Source: VXMO01 sp965219405 (GTDB lineage Bacteria; Chloroflexota; Dehalococcoidia; UBA6926). From it: a DNA stretch of 64,000 bases. Shown here piece by piece: positions 48,152-57,631 of the stretch. The position numbers and the translations under genes are program-made. The stretch spans positions 930,001 to 994,000 of the forward strand of contig OZ244736.1 of the NCBI GenBank assembly GCA_965219405.1, read 5' to 3'. The stretch's first letter is position 1; each line of letters begins with the position of its first letter. Under the pieces are notes generated by a model. It ran no database searches. It was not told the origin of the DNA and was given only the letters and a program-made list of their open reading frames with translations.

Positions 48152-50622
48152 GCTCCTGCCTCGTGGCGGCGATGCGTGGCGTCGATTTCCTCATCCAGTT
48201 CTTCCCATATCCTCTCGAGTTGAGAGCGAAGCCTCATATTCTGGAACGAGCCCCAAATCACCATCGCGGGGAGCACCAGCACAACTGAAACGATCAGGGA
48301 ATAGAGGATTGTGATGGTCGCCGTGATGCCGAACTGTTGAGATGCGAGCAACGGCGAAGCAATTAGCACACCGAAGCCCAGCGCCGTCGTCATTGCGGAA
48401 CCCAGGAGCGCCGAGCCCGTCGTGGAAAGAGTCCGGATCGCCGCCTGTTCCGGGTTCCGCATTTGAGCGTATTCCTCCCGATAGCGATGGATGATGTGAA
48501 TGGTGTAATCCACGCCGATACCAATTGATAACGCAGTGATGATAGACGTGATCAGGGAATAGGGGATATCAAGCAGCCACATGGTGCCCAGAACGCAGAT
48601 GAGGACAAAAACGATTGGAACCACTGCAATGATGGCGAGCGCGGGCTGGCGCACTGTAACCCAGAAGAAGATTGCCAGAATGGTCAAGGCCACGGCGACC
48701 GTCGTTCCGATCGAATCTGACTGACGGCCTGTAATTTGATTGCCGATTTCAAGGGAGACGATGGCCAGTGATGTCACGATGATATTGTCGTCTTCCCCAA
48801 ACCATAGTTTCTCGAGGTTCGGTTGGAGAGCCTTCAATTGTTGCAGGTCTTCATTGAAGATCGGGAATTGGAGCAGCATCAGGTCTTCGCCGTCCCGGTT
48901 GTTCACGAGGAATCCAGCGAGATCCGGCTCCCTGAGCAGGAGTTGGTCAATGAACTCCTGCATCAGAACCGGATCAAGCTCCACGCCGGGGGACGCTTGC
49001 TCAAATAGCGCCGCCAACTCCGGGTCATACTTGTCGTCGGGTTCGCCGCTGTCGTCCGTCCAATCATGCACAAGGTCTTCAACCGACCTCTGCACCGGCC
49101 CCGCGGCCGCGCCGGGGCGTGTCTCCACGTCTTCGAACGGGCTTGTCAGATCATGAAGATTCAGGAGCGTCCGGCTGTCCGTAATCTCCGCCCGCACAAG
49201 CAGATTCGCCAACTCTGTCGAGCCGCCCACAGCCGCGTCGAGGGTCTCCAGGTTCTCCAGTACTGAGCCGTCATTTGGCAGGATATCACGGACGCTGAAT
49301 TCGGATTCCAGGTTCGTCGCAAAATATCCCAGGACGGCTGTGATGGAGAGGACGCCGATGATGTATGGAGCTGGGCGCCGCGTGACTTCTCGACCCATGA
49401 TCTCCGCGATCCGCGTGACGCCCGGCAACGCGTTTGAAACGGCGCGCGCCGGTGGCAGGGATCCTCGAGCTTCTCGGCGGCCATCGATAATTGCCCGTCC
49501 GGCCGGGAGCAATGTCAGCATGACGATGAGGCTTAGCCCGACTCCCAGTCCGGCGACAACGCCGAAGTCACCGATGACCCCAATTGGCGAGAAGCGCGAA
49601 GCGAACATGCCGGCCATGGTTGTGACGCCTGCCAGGGTTAGCGGGACAGTGACGTTTCGCATTCCGAGGCGCACGGCCCGCCTAACGGGTTCGCCCTCAA
49701 GCCGCTGCTCCCTGTAATGCGAGACCGTCTGGATTGCATAGTCAACGGTGAGGCTGATGATGATGACGGGGATTAGCGCCGTGAGCGAGCTGGGCGGACC
49801 TATTAACCCCAGCGCCGACGGCCCAATCCATCCCTCCACGCCGACGATCCATGTGATGGAGATGACAAGCCCCGCCAGCGAGAGCAGCATGTCTGCCGGA
49901 GAGCGTGTGAAGACAAGGAGCAGCACGGCGATTAGTACCAACGCCAGCATCATCAGAGGGGCCATCCCCTCTTCAGTCGCCTTCTGGTACTCAGCCTCGA
50001 TGATTCTCGGTGAAAGCGAACTGGCGCTCAATGGACCCTCAGAGTCCAGTGCCAGCTCGTTGATTCGCTCTTGGGCGACAATGACTTTGTTGTCTGCGGT
50101 GTTGACCAGCTGAAAACTTCCGACGGCAACCTGGGTGCCGTCCACATCGGTTCCTGTGACCGCCCCGAGAGTCTCCCCGATTCCGGGAGCGTTTCGCACA
50201 GAATCAATCTGCGCTTGCGTGACCGTCCCAAGATCATTGACTTGCAGAACGGCTTTGAACAGAGATGAGGGGAAGAAAATCGGATCCGCAGGAGTCAATA
50301 CATCAACAATAACCGGGTCGCTTGTGATATCAGCAAGCAGGGCGTCCATCTGGGCGAGCCCATCCGGAGTGAGCGCCTCCCCGCGGAAGACGATGTTGCC
50401 GGCGATGATTTCACCCGAATCTCCAAAATGCTCCTCAATGTCTTCCGCCGCATCGCCCAGACGGTGGTTCGGTGGAAGAAACGCAAGGCTGGCGCCCTCT
50501 GTGGGAGGTTCGCGGTACGTCGTGCCATAGCCCAGCACCACGGTTACCACGAGGAGCATGGCGATGGTTATCCATGGCCGCGCGGTCACAAGTCGACTAA
50601 AATGGCCGATCGCCGTATTCAT
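48148..50622 (-). CDS. RND-superfamily (MMPL/HAE3-type) lipid exporter
   Basis: An 824-residue membrane protein with two repeats, each of a large extracytoplasmic loop followed by five or six membrane helices, preceded by single helices near residues 15 and 415. The helix-4-like segments (VDYAIQTVSHYREQRLEG; IGVDYTIHIIHRYREEYAQ) carry the Asp-Tyr pair typical of MMPL/HAE3 proton-driven pumps. Related proteins export lipids, hopanoids or sterols; substrate is not readable. It is convergent with the P450 gene, their stop codons overlapping. The Rieske gene lies upstream on the same strand 77 bp away, so the two are likely co-transcribed. Confidence 0.9.
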   Translation of the reverse strand: MNTAIGHFSRLVTARPWITIAMLLVVTVVLGYGTTYREPPTEGASLAFLPPNHRLGDAAEDIEEHFGDSGEIIAGNIVFRGEALTPDGLAQMDALLADITSDPVIVDVLTPADPIFFPSSLFKAVLQVNDLGTVTQAQIDSVRNAPGIGETLGAVTGTDVDGTQVAVGSFQLVNTADNKVIVAQERINELALDSEGPLSASSLSPRIIEAEYQKATEEGMAPLMMLALVLIAVLLLVFTRSPADMLLSLAGLVISITWIVGVEGWIGPSALGLIGPPSSLTALIPVIIISLTVDYAIQTVSHYREQRLEGEPVRRAVRLGMRNVTVPLTLAGVTTMAGMFASRFSPIGVIGDFGVVAGLGVGLSLIVMLTLLPAGRAIIDGRREARGSLPPARAVSNALPGVTRIAEIMGREVTRRPAPYIIGVLSITAVLGYFATNLESEFSVRDILPNDGSVLENLETLDAAVGGSTELANLLVRAEITDSRTLLNLHDLTSPFEDVETRPGAAAGPVQRSVEDLVHDWTDDSGEPDDKYDPELAALFEQASPGVELDPVLMQEFIDQLLLREPDLAGFLVNNRDGEDLMLLQFPIFNEDLQQLKALQPNLEKLWFGEDDNIIVTSLAIVSLEIGNQITGRQSDSIGTTVAVALTILAIFFWVTVRQPALAIIAVVPIVFVLICVLGTMWLLDIPYSLITSIITALSIGIGVDYTIHIIHRYREEYAQMRNPEQAAIRTLSTTGSALLGSAMTTALGFGVLIASPLLASQQFGITATITILYSLIVSVVLVLPAMVIWGSFQNMRLRSQLERIWEELDEEIDATHRRHEAGA

Positions 50623-50698
50623 GCGGGATATGCCCCCTCTCCGGGAGACTCAATGCTCGGATGCGCGTGGTCGGTTGCCCTGCGGCAGAAGTGGATGC

Positions 50699-51775
50699 CT
50701 ATTGTGTCGCCTCACTCACCGTGTCTGAAGGCGCAGGTGATGCTGTCTTCGTATTAGGGTAAAACTGCGCGCAATACCTGCGAAAGGGCATGATGTCCCC
50801 GTCAAGCCTGAAAAGGCGCGGCCGTGATCGGTATTTCTTGCGGTTCCAAATAATCACGTCCTTCTTCACGTCCTGGATCTGGTAGGCCGCAATGAACTTG
50901 TTCATAAGGGGAGCGCGGAACTTCTTTGGCAGGAAACCCAACCCCACAAGGAAACGCCTGGGGCTCGTGATTTCCTTCACCTGCGAGAACAGCGTCATCT
51001 CCACGATGATGCCATCGATTGGCGTTGCAAGAACCCATAATCGCAAGTTCATTCCTATGGAGTGCTCGCGAATCTCCACGTACGACACTCCTAGCCCGTA
51101 AACAAGCGTCGTTGCAGATATATCAAAGGTTACCCGTCCCAGTCTCGTAATTGGCTTTGTGGTCTGGAAATCAAACCGGCTTTCAAGCCGATGGCCCTCA
51201 ATCACGAGCGGGGCGGTACGGCTTACCTCCCCAAATCCATGTACGTAATTCAGGTGAGAATAGTCGACTGAGTTCTCCGTCGTCTCCTGCGGATGGCCGG
51301 CAAATTGGACGCTTCTGTGTTCGAGAGAACTCCAGCCTTGGGTGTCCTCCTGTTCATCGGGCATCGGCCATTGTGGTGGACGCCGGTCGATGCCCCACCA
51401 CCCGAAGATCAGGCCCATGCGCTCTTCGATATGGAACATGCGCAGGCGCGCAGTTGGGGGAGGATTGGTATAGGGAGTGGAGATGCATTGCCCCGTTGCA
51501 TCGTATGTAAATCCGTGGAAGGGGCACACCAGACGCCCGTTGACCACTCGTCCGCCGACCTCGGGCGCCAGGTTCGCGCCTAGGTGCGGGCAATGCGATT
51601 CTGCGACGCAGATGGATCCCTCGCCGTCAGCCCAGGCGATGATCTCCTCGCCCATCCACGTCTTACTGACTAGCTTGGCTTTTTCGATGGCCTGACGTGT
51701 TTCGATGAAATACCAGCCCTCAGGGAACGGCGGCAGCGGAGCGTCCTCCAGTTCCGTAAGCTGTGTGGTTGTCAT
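50699..51775 (-). CDS. Rieske non-haem iron oxygenase of the DAF-36/KshA (sterol-acting) type
   Basis: A 358-residue oxygenase component. The Rieske ligands are Cys62-x-His64 (SHCPHLGANL) and Cys84-x2-His87 (RLVCPFHGFTYD); the mononuclear iron site is Asp171-His174-His179 within TENSVDYSHLNYVHGF, with the iron-bridging Asp present. The pattern CPHLGANLAPEVGGRV...CPFHGF resembles cholesterol 7-desaturase (DAF-36/Neverland) and ketosteroid 9-hydroxylase KshA. It needs a reductase not seen here. Neighbours are the RND exporter, P450 fusion and SMT homologue, so a sterol or steroid substrate is plausible but inferred. An N-terminal hydrophobic anchor is not evident. Confidence 0.85.
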   Translation of the reverse strand: MTTTQLTELEDAPLPPFPEGWYFIETRQAIEKAKLVSKTWMGEEIIAWADGEGSICVAESHCPHLGANLAPEVGGRVVNGRLVCPFHGFTYDATGQCISTPYTNPPPTARLRMFHIEERMGLIFGWWGIDRRPPQWPMPDEQEDTQGWSSLEHRSVQFAGHPQETTENSVDYSHLNYVHGFGEVSRTAPLVIEGHRLESRFDFQTTKPITRLGRVTFDISATTLVYGLGVSYVEIREHSIGMNLRLWVLATPIDGIIVEMTLFSQVKEITSPRRFLVGLGFLPKKFRAPLMNKFIAAYQIQDVKKDVIIWNRKKYRSRPRLFRLDGDIMPFRRYCAQFYPNTKTASPAPSDTVSEATQ

Positions 51776-51883
51776 CTGCCATCACTCCATATTTCATGTC
51801 TCAGGGTGACGACGGATCGGCCAAAACGCCCGTTTGAAGGGGTAGGACGACACACGCGCCCCTAAATCAAAAGCATATTTACT

Positions 51884-53377
51884 CTACCACGTTGGTGCTA
51901 CGTCTGATGCTTGCTCTGCTTGCCTTTCTGTCTCCTCAACGTCCGCAACCTTCATCAGGAGCGCAGGGAGAATCGCCAACAGAGAAACGAAACCTGCAAT
52001 CATGAATAAGTTCTGGAATACAGTTACGCCCGCCTCGAGGAACGGCGCTTGCGTCTCTTCAAATGTCGCGCCGATTGTCACATCCGCGGTCAGGCTGTAG
52101 AACCGCTCGATTCCCCATGCGGACAGGGCCGAAAGCCCAAGCGCCATGCCAACCATACGCGCTGCCGTCACCAGTGATGCCGCCGCTCCCCAATAGTTGC
52201 TTGGCGCGGCGCTCAGAGCCGTGACGCTGATGGGAGGCAGAACCAGTCCGAATCCGAGGCCGGAGAGCACAAGGGGCGCCGTTAGCCGGAATTCCTCCAC
52301 GTCCGTTCCCCACCCACTCATGAACAACAGCCCTATGCCGATGAACGCCAAACCGGTGACTGTTACGGGAATAACACCCGTCCACCGCAATATGTACCCG
52401 CCTATAACCGCCCCCGGCGGGATGGCCGCCGTTAGCCGCACCAGATGCAGCGCGCTCTCCCAGTCCTCCTTCTCCATCACCGTGTTCGCCATTAACGGCA
52501 CGGCCACAAGCGCAATGACTAAGGAAACCCCCACCATGAACTGAGTCACGTTGGCGGACACGAACGCTCGAGATTTGTAGAGGAATGAAGCAAATAAGGG
52601 CTGTTCCGTGCGGCGCTCGAAGACGATGACAACGACGACCAGGACGGCTCCCAGCGCAAGAAGTGCGTAGGGGAGCACGGCATCAAATGAGAAAATCGCG
52701 CGTTGTGACAGCCCGATCGCTACCGCGGTAAGCGCCGCGCCAACGGTTACTGCGCCCACATAGTCCATTTTCGCCTGTGGGTTGGCCTGGTTCCTCAGAA
52801 TAGCCATTAGACCGATCAGTAACAGGCTCTGCGGCACGTCCAGCCAGAAGATGAACCGCCAACCAACCCACTCGATCAAGGCCCCGCCATACAATGGCCC
52901 TAAAACGGATCCTGCTTCTGCCGATGCCGCCACAATTCCGAGTGTTACGCCACGGTGTTTGGGCTCCACTGCCGCCACCGCCATCGCCAAGCCGATGGGA
53001 ACAGTCGCCCCTCCGCCAATAGCCTGGATCACCCGCGCGGATACGATCCACGCAAAATTGGGCGCCAGGGCCACGAGTAAAGACCCAACGGCAAAAATAA
53101 GCAGCGCGATCTGGAACATCCGCACGCGCCCATGGACATCCGATAGTCGACCGGCCAACGGCATGGCAACCGTGTAACTGACCAGGTATCCCGTGATGAT
53201 CCATGAAGCGGTGTCAAGATCGGTCAGTGGGATTTCAAGCTCCAGCATGACCGTCGGCAGCGCCGCCACGACCACCGTTTGATCAAGCGCCGTCGAAAAG
53301 ACGCCGAGGCAGATTATCGTGATGATCGCTGTCTGCGAGGTGCCGAGGGACGACAGGCGGGACCGAACGTTGTTCAC
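51884..53377 (-). CDS. DHA2-type MFS transporter (P55-like)
   Basis: A 497-residue transporter with 13-14 predicted membrane helices, as in DHA2 multidrug transporters. The A-loop GRLSDVHGRVRMF and motif C-like GLVLPPISVTAL are visible. It starts 11 bp after the LprG-like lipoprotein gene on the same strand. In mycobacteria the lprG-Rv1410c (P55) pair moves triacylglycerides and helps cell-envelope integrity and drug tolerance; the same order (lipoprotein then 14-helix MFS) is seen here. The substrate is inferred from that context only. The length is normal. Confidence 0.88.
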   Translation of the reverse strand: MNNVRSRLSSLGTSQTAIITIICLGVFSTALDQTVVVAALPTVMLELEIPLTDLDTASWIITGYLVSYTVAMPLAGRLSDVHGRVRMFQIALLIFAVGSLLVALAPNFAWIVSARVIQAIGGGATVPIGLAMAVAAVEPKHRGVTLGIVAASAEAGSVLGPLYGGALIEWVGWRFIFWLDVPQSLLLIGLMAILRNQANPQAKMDYVGAVTVGAALTAVAIGLSQRAIFSFDAVLPYALLALGAVLVVVVIVFERRTEQPLFASFLYKSRAFVSANVTQFMVGVSLVIALVAVPLMANTVMEKEDWESALHLVRLTAAIPPGAVIGGYILRWTGVIPVTVTGLAFIGIGLLFMSGWGTDVEEFRLTAPLVLSGLGFGLVLPPISVTALSAAPSNYWGAAASLVTAARMVGMALGLSALSAWGIERFYSLTADVTIGATFEETQAPFLEAGVTVFQNLFMIAGFVSLLAILPALLMKVADVEETERQAEQASDVAPTW

Positions 53378-53388
53378 GATCCGGCGGT

Positions 53389-54114
53389 CTAGCCCGGAAG
53401 CTGAATGTCAACCGGTTGGTCGTATTCGGAGAGGATGATGAGTCGGCTCGTGCCTGGGCCATCGTCGTTGAACACGTTGCCCACTATCCTGATCTGGCGA
53501 AGACTATGGTCTTCCGTGCTCACCCACACGGTCAGGTCGATCGAGTGCCCCGAATCCGCGGATGTGATGAGATTGGCCAGATCCTCCGAAACGAGACCCC
53601 CCTCTATCCTGATGGTCTCAGTCTCGACAACAGTTTCTCGTCCCACCATCTCACCATTCTGAATCTTTGGCAGCAGGTCGTTCAGCGTCATCCCAAGCCC
53701 GGCAAAATTGAATGGCACCTGTTCAAGGGGCAGCGGAGTCCACGGCGCGCCTGACGCGAACTGCATCATCGCCGAATCCCCCACCGCGATGATGCCAATC
53801 TCCACGAACCCCAGAATGGGCGACTCCACGTCCACCACCAGGTTCGTCCGATCCGGCGCCTGGACTTTCCCGTCCACACTTTTCAGAGTCTGCTCGAAGA
53901 ATTTTTGCCCGGATTCCATCTCATCGATCATCTGGAACCGCGCCGTTTGAAACGAAAGAAGATGCTCGCTCGTGCGCTCAAGAATCTCCTCGAGCGTCAA
54001 CTCAGGCTCAGGCGTTGGGGTGGGGGCTCCGCACCCGGTGGCCGCTAGAAGCGGCAACCCAAGAGCAAAAAACGTGACTGCCAACCCGCGGCGGATGAAA
54101 CTGAACGCACCCAT
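53389..54114 (-). CDS. LppX/LprAFG-family lipoprotein
   Basis: A 241-residue exported lipoprotein starting at 54114 (MGAFSFIRRGLA) after GGAG. The signal peptide ends in the lipobox ATGC (Cys28), then a short Pro/Thr linker. The mature domain has the LppX_LprAFG layout: long half-barrel strands with TNLVVDVESPILGFVEIGII and a C-terminal QIRIVGNVFNDD...SRLIILSEYDQPVDI, as in mycobacterial LprG, which binds acylated lipids in a hydrophobic cavity. It precedes the MFS gene by 11 bp, so the two are probably co-transcribed and work together in moving lipids across the envelope. Domain assignment is moderately strong. Confidence 0.75.
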   Translation of the reverse strand: MGAFSFIRRGLAVTFFALGLPLLAATGCGAPTPTPEPELTLEEILERTSEHLLSFQTARFQMIDEMESGQKFFEQTLKSVDGKVQAPDRTNLVVDVESPILGFVEIGIIAVGDSAMMQFASGAPWTPLPLEQVPFNFAGLGMTLNDLLPKIQNGEMVGRETVVETETIRIEGGLVSEDLANLITSADSGHSIDLTVWVSTEDHSLRQIRIVGNVFNDDGPGTSRLIILSEYDQPVDIQLPG

Positions 54115-54330
54115 AAGTTTGTCTCCGTAGCGATGTGTCTCAAGAGAACCCAAAGCGAGCGGCGACGCTCCATTGCCGTATCATAGCATTCGCAAAATTC
54201 GGACGCCCTCCATTTGCTCCGCTTGATATACTGCCGTCGTAGTGAATCATCGTCCACAGAGAAGTCTCTGTACCCCACAGATCTTCCATGCCCAGACCTC
54301 CGGGGGCTCACATGGTAAAGGGGTTAAGGG

Positions 54331-55599
54331 ATGAAGCCGTCCGTAACTCTCCAGGACATCCGCCAGGCGCAAAGCACCATCTCTCACCTGGTGCACAAGA
54401 CGCCCGCGCTATCCGCGCACTCGCTGAGTGCTTTGGCAGGGTGTGAACTTATTCTCAAGGCAGAGAACCTGCAAAGAGCAGGCTCCTTCAAAGTTAGAGG
54501 CGCTTCAAATAGAATCGCCGCCTTGAGTCCGGATCAAAAAGCCAGGGGCGTCATCACTGCCAGCGCAGGAAACCATGCCCAGGGAGTTGCTTTGGCGGCT
54601 GGCAATCTGGGCATACCCTGCACAGTTGTCATGCCGATAGGGGCCTCCCTCCCAAAGGTGGAGGCCACGCGCAGCTACGGCGCAAACGTCGTGCTTGCAG
54701 GTGACGACTTTGACTCGTCCCAGGAACATGCACGACGCATCATGCGGGAGAACGATCTGACGTTCATCCACGCATTCGATGACCCTGCGATCATCGCAGG
54801 GCAGGGGACGATTGGGCTGGAAATACTCGACCAGGTGGATGATCCGGACACGGTTGTCGTACCGGTGGGCGGCGGCGGCCTGATATCCGGTATCGCCGTG
54901 GCGATAAAGGAAACTATGCCTAACGTCAGGGTGATTGGAGTGCAGGCAGCGGCGTCCACGGCTGTGGTCGACTCGTACAAGGCCAACCGGCACTTCACTG
55001 CAATGCAGGAGGCCACCGTAGCCGACGGTATTGTGGTCGGCACACCCGGGGAACTCACCATCCCGTTGGTGAAGCGCTATGTGGATGACATGGTGGTGGT
55101 GGAAGAGGAAGAGATCACTCAGGCCATGATGCTCCTCCTGGAGAGGAGCAAGCTGCTCGTCGAAGGGGCCGGCGCGGTTGGTCTTGCCGCGGTGCTGGGA
55201 GGAAAAATCCAGAGCGCCGGACAAAGAGTGGCGGTGGTGCTTAGCGGCGGCAACGTGGACTCCCACCTAATCGCGCGTGTCGTGGAGCACGGATTGGCGC
55301 ACGCGGGGCGCTACCTCGTGTTCAAGGTCACGGTGGAAGACCGTCCCGGCCAGCTGAATCGACTATTGGGCATCATATCCGAGAGTGAGGTCAACGTTCT
55401 GGACATCGGTCACCTCAGGCACGCCCCAACAGTGCATATGGGCCAGGTAGAGATTCAACTCACTCTCGAGACTAGGAACTCCGCTCACTCTGAGGGAGTA
55501 TTGGAGAAGCTGCGCGCCGCCGGGTACTCCCCGTACGAAAGCGAGTCTGCCATCAGTCTCCCCCTGCCTCCCGGATTTAGGACGACGTCCCAGACCTGA
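54331..55599 (+). CDS. ilvA: Threonine ammonia-lyase with C-terminal ACT domain
   Basis: A PLP enzyme of 422 residues deaminating threonine to 2-oxobutyrate, the first step to isoleucine or a catabolic route. Lys54 (GSFKVRGASNR) is the PLP Lys, SAGNHAQG the substrate/PLP loop and GGGGLISG the phosphate-binding Gly loop. The C-terminal ACT domain (about 330-405, RYLVFKVTVEDRPGQLNRLL) is a single regulatory module, as in many short TdcB/IlvA enzymes. AAAGGGG lies before the ATG. It is divergent from the lprG-MFS pair and convergent with the sulfatase-like gene. Confidence 0.93.
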   Translation: MKPSVTLQDIRQAQSTISHLVHKTPALSAHSLSALAGCELILKAENLQRAGSFKVRGASNRIAALSPDQKARGVITASAGNHAQGVALAAGNLGIPCTVVMPIGASLPKVEATRSYGANVVLAGDDFDSSQEHARRIMRENDLTFIHAFDDPAIIAGQGTIGLEILDQVDDPDTVVVPVGGGGLISGIAVAIKETMPNVRVIGVQAAASTAVVDSYKANRHFTAMQEATVADGIVVGTPGELTIPLVKRYVDDMVVVEEEEITQAMMLLLERSKLLVEGAGAVGLAAVLGGKIQSAGQRVAVVLSGGNVDSHLIARVVEHGLAHAGRYLVFKVTVEDRPGQLNRLLGIISESEVNVLDIGHLRHAPTVHMGQVEIQLTLETRNSAHSEGVLEKLRAAGYSPYESESAISLPLPPGFRTTSQT

Positions 55600-55624
55600 T
55601 CTCTGGCCACCCTCCAACAGTTGC

Positions 55625-57019
55625 CTAAACGCGCAGCTCTCGTCTGGGGCTCAGCAGGCGGTCGGGCACGTCGGTCTCACGCATAAACGTGACCAAGAAT
55701 CGATGGAGCTCCCTCGCTTCGTCGGTGTACGTCCCTATGACGTTGTGCTGCTGCTGTGGGTCCGATTCGAGGTTGTATAGCTGAGACACTCCTGGGTCAG
55801 GGCTATATAGCAGGCTCCAATGTCCCGCAGTGATGGTCGTGACCGGAGGGTCCTTGAGGTCGCGCAAGAAGTTGTCCACAGATTGGACCGCGTCCCCCGG
55901 ATTGGCGAATGGGATGCTGCTAATCACAAAGTCGCGTCCTGATCGCGTAGCGTCGCCCAGGGCAGGCGCAAGCGAGCGGCCCTGAACGAAGTCGGGGATG
56001 TCCATGCCCAGCAGGTCCAGCACCGTGGGCATGACGTCGATAGCGGAACTCAAGCCGCTGTACATGCCGGGAGAAACCCCGGGAACACGGATTAGAAGAG
56101 GTAAATGAACAATCTCCTCAAATAGCGGAGAGTAGCTCCACCGCGAACCCGGCTCGTCGTATGGCCGAAGCGTTCCGTCCGGGTACGTGTCAGAGCTCAT
56201 CTTGCCGAAGAGGCCACCATGCTCTCCGAAATAGAATCCATGGTCTGAGGTGAAAATGACGACCGTCTTTTCGGCAAGTCCCATGTTCTCGACAGCCTTC
56301 AGGAGGTAGCCCACCCAGGTATCGACCATCGTGATCTCACCGCAGTAGGCGGCGTGTCCTTTGCGCAACTGCGTCTCCGTGTAGCCGGGCACATCATGCC
56401 AGTTGCCGTAGACCGGGAGCACCAGCTCGCCGTCGTGGTCAGGCATGTAGAGCTCCGTGTAGTAGGACGGGGCATCCCAGGGTTCGTGTGGATCCCATGT
56501 GTCCACATAGAGGAAGAAATCTTCCTTGTAGTGTTTCTCCAGCCACTGCATGGCGGTCATGAATGTCTTCGGTGCGTTCCTGTCCGATTCAGAGCGCCAC
56601 CTGTCCCTGATGTCCAGGGCCTCATTGTGATAGCCGGGCTCCGGAATCAGCGACCAGAGGGTATCTTGTCCGGTGTTCATGAAGAATGTCTGAAAACCGC
56701 GGTCGTAGTTCATCCCGTCCCGGAGGTAGTAGGGCGTGTCCACAGATGCGGCGGTATGGAGCCCATTCCTGGCCAGCGTTTCTGCCAAAGTAGTTACGCC
56801 AGCGGGCAGCGGCTCCCAACCCATGAAGGACATCGTCCATCGGCCTGTCTGGTGGTCTGCCCGCGTCGGCATAGTGGGGAAACCGGCGGCGTAGTGAGCG
56901 TCAAACCTGACGGACTCGGCCGCCAATGCGTCCAGGGATGGTGTGCGTATGTGCGGATTTCCGTATGCGCCAATGTGATCTCTGCGGAAACTGTCGGAAA
57001 CTATCCAGATGACATTCAT
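55625..57019 (-). CDS. Sulfatase-fold hydrolase with Thr in place of the formylglycine Cys/Ser
   Basis: A 464-residue alkaline-phosphatase-superfamily enzyme. Metal ligands are seen at the N-terminus (VSDSFRRDHIG, Asp9 and Asp14) and in FTSDHGFYFGEHG; the DPHEPW His is also present. At the formylglycine motif C/S-x-P-x-R the sequence is Thr49-Met-Pro-Thr-Arg53, followed by the usual TGR. Without Cys or Ser there, classical sulfatase chemistry needing formylglycine is unlikely; Thr nucleophiles are known in related nucleotide pyrophosphatases/phosphodiesterases. No signal peptide is apparent. The substrate is unknown; phosphate or sulfonate/phosphonate esters are alternatives. Single gene. Confidence 0.85.
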   Translation of the reverse strand: MNVIWIVSDSFRRDHIGAYGNPHIRTPSLDALAAESVRFDAHYAAGFPTMPTRADHQTGRWTMSFMGWEPLPAGVTTLAETLARNGLHTAASVDTPYYLRDGMNYDRGFQTFFMNTGQDTLWSLIPEPGYHNEALDIRDRWRSESDRNAPKTFMTAMQWLEKHYKEDFFLYVDTWDPHEPWDAPSYYTELYMPDHDGELVLPVYGNWHDVPGYTETQLRKGHAAYCGEITMVDTWVGYLLKAVENMGLAEKTVVIFTSDHGFYFGEHGGLFGKMSSDTYPDGTLRPYDEPGSRWSYSPLFEEIVHLPLLIRVPGVSPGMYSGLSSAIDVMPTVLDLLGMDIPDFVQGRSLAPALGDATRSGRDFVISSIPFANPGDAVQSVDNFLRDLKDPPVTTITAGHWSLLYSPDPGVSQLYNLESDPQQQHNVIGTYTDEARELHRFLVTFMRETDVPDRLLSPRRELRV

Positions 57020-57417
57020 TAAGACCCCTCCACGTGATGCCCCCGCTGAGCGAATGTATCACAAGGAGACGGACTCCAGAGGGCATTGGACTGGGCATTG
57101 GACTGGTTGAAGATGTCCTGCCCCGCGCGCGCAAAGGCAAATACACCTGACAGGACTGTATTGCGAACTTTTGACGTGGTGATGGATCTGACCCCGGCGG
57201 GCAGTAGACAGCGGAGGGTAGGGCAGTGAGCATCGGCCAAAAGCAGGGCCAGTTGATCGTCACGTTCCAACCTAAGTCACAAGGGAAGCATTCGCCCGAC
57301 GCCTCGCAACTCCCTGCGCCTTTGTTAGGCATCTGGCTGGCGCCGGCCATCGGAACCCAGTAGTCAGCCGAGTGGTTTTGGTGGGCGAGGCGAGCTAGCT
57401 CACGCACAACAGCGTAT
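57020..57417. other. Gap without a supported gene
   Basis: No credible gene was found in these 400 bases; the open frames present are out of phase with one another and lack family features. A tandem 12-bp unit (GGCATTGGACTG, twice) occurs around 57085-57110. The stretch may continue the decayed HTH gene to its right. Confidence 0.5.
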
Positions 57418-57520
57418 TCAAGGAGAGACGGCTGGAGCATCGTTGAACTGTTCTTGGAATCGCTTCAGGCGATGCGGGAAGTTGTCGGGAAAGACGTAGG
57501 TTCTTCTGCCGTGGTGTGTA
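57418..57520 (-). pseudogene. Possible remnant of a small HTH protein
   Basis: On the minus strand RTYVFPDNFPHRLKRFQEQ resembles the opening of small HTH proteins in which a 'VFPDDFPERLKRFQEE' segment precedes a helix-turn-helix. The expected following AEIARRLG-type helices are missing: the frame ends with NDAPAVSP and a stop, and downstream frames do not rejoin cleanly. Recognition is from memory of the motif. Confidence 0.3.
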
Positions 57521-57631
57521 CGCTGTCGAGGCGCGGACTCCTGTACTCCCGAAGGACAACCGGAAGATGTCTCTCTCGTCCCCTTTCGTTTCGTCGTCCG
57601 CCAATTCAAGCTACCGCCGCCGTCGCCGGAC

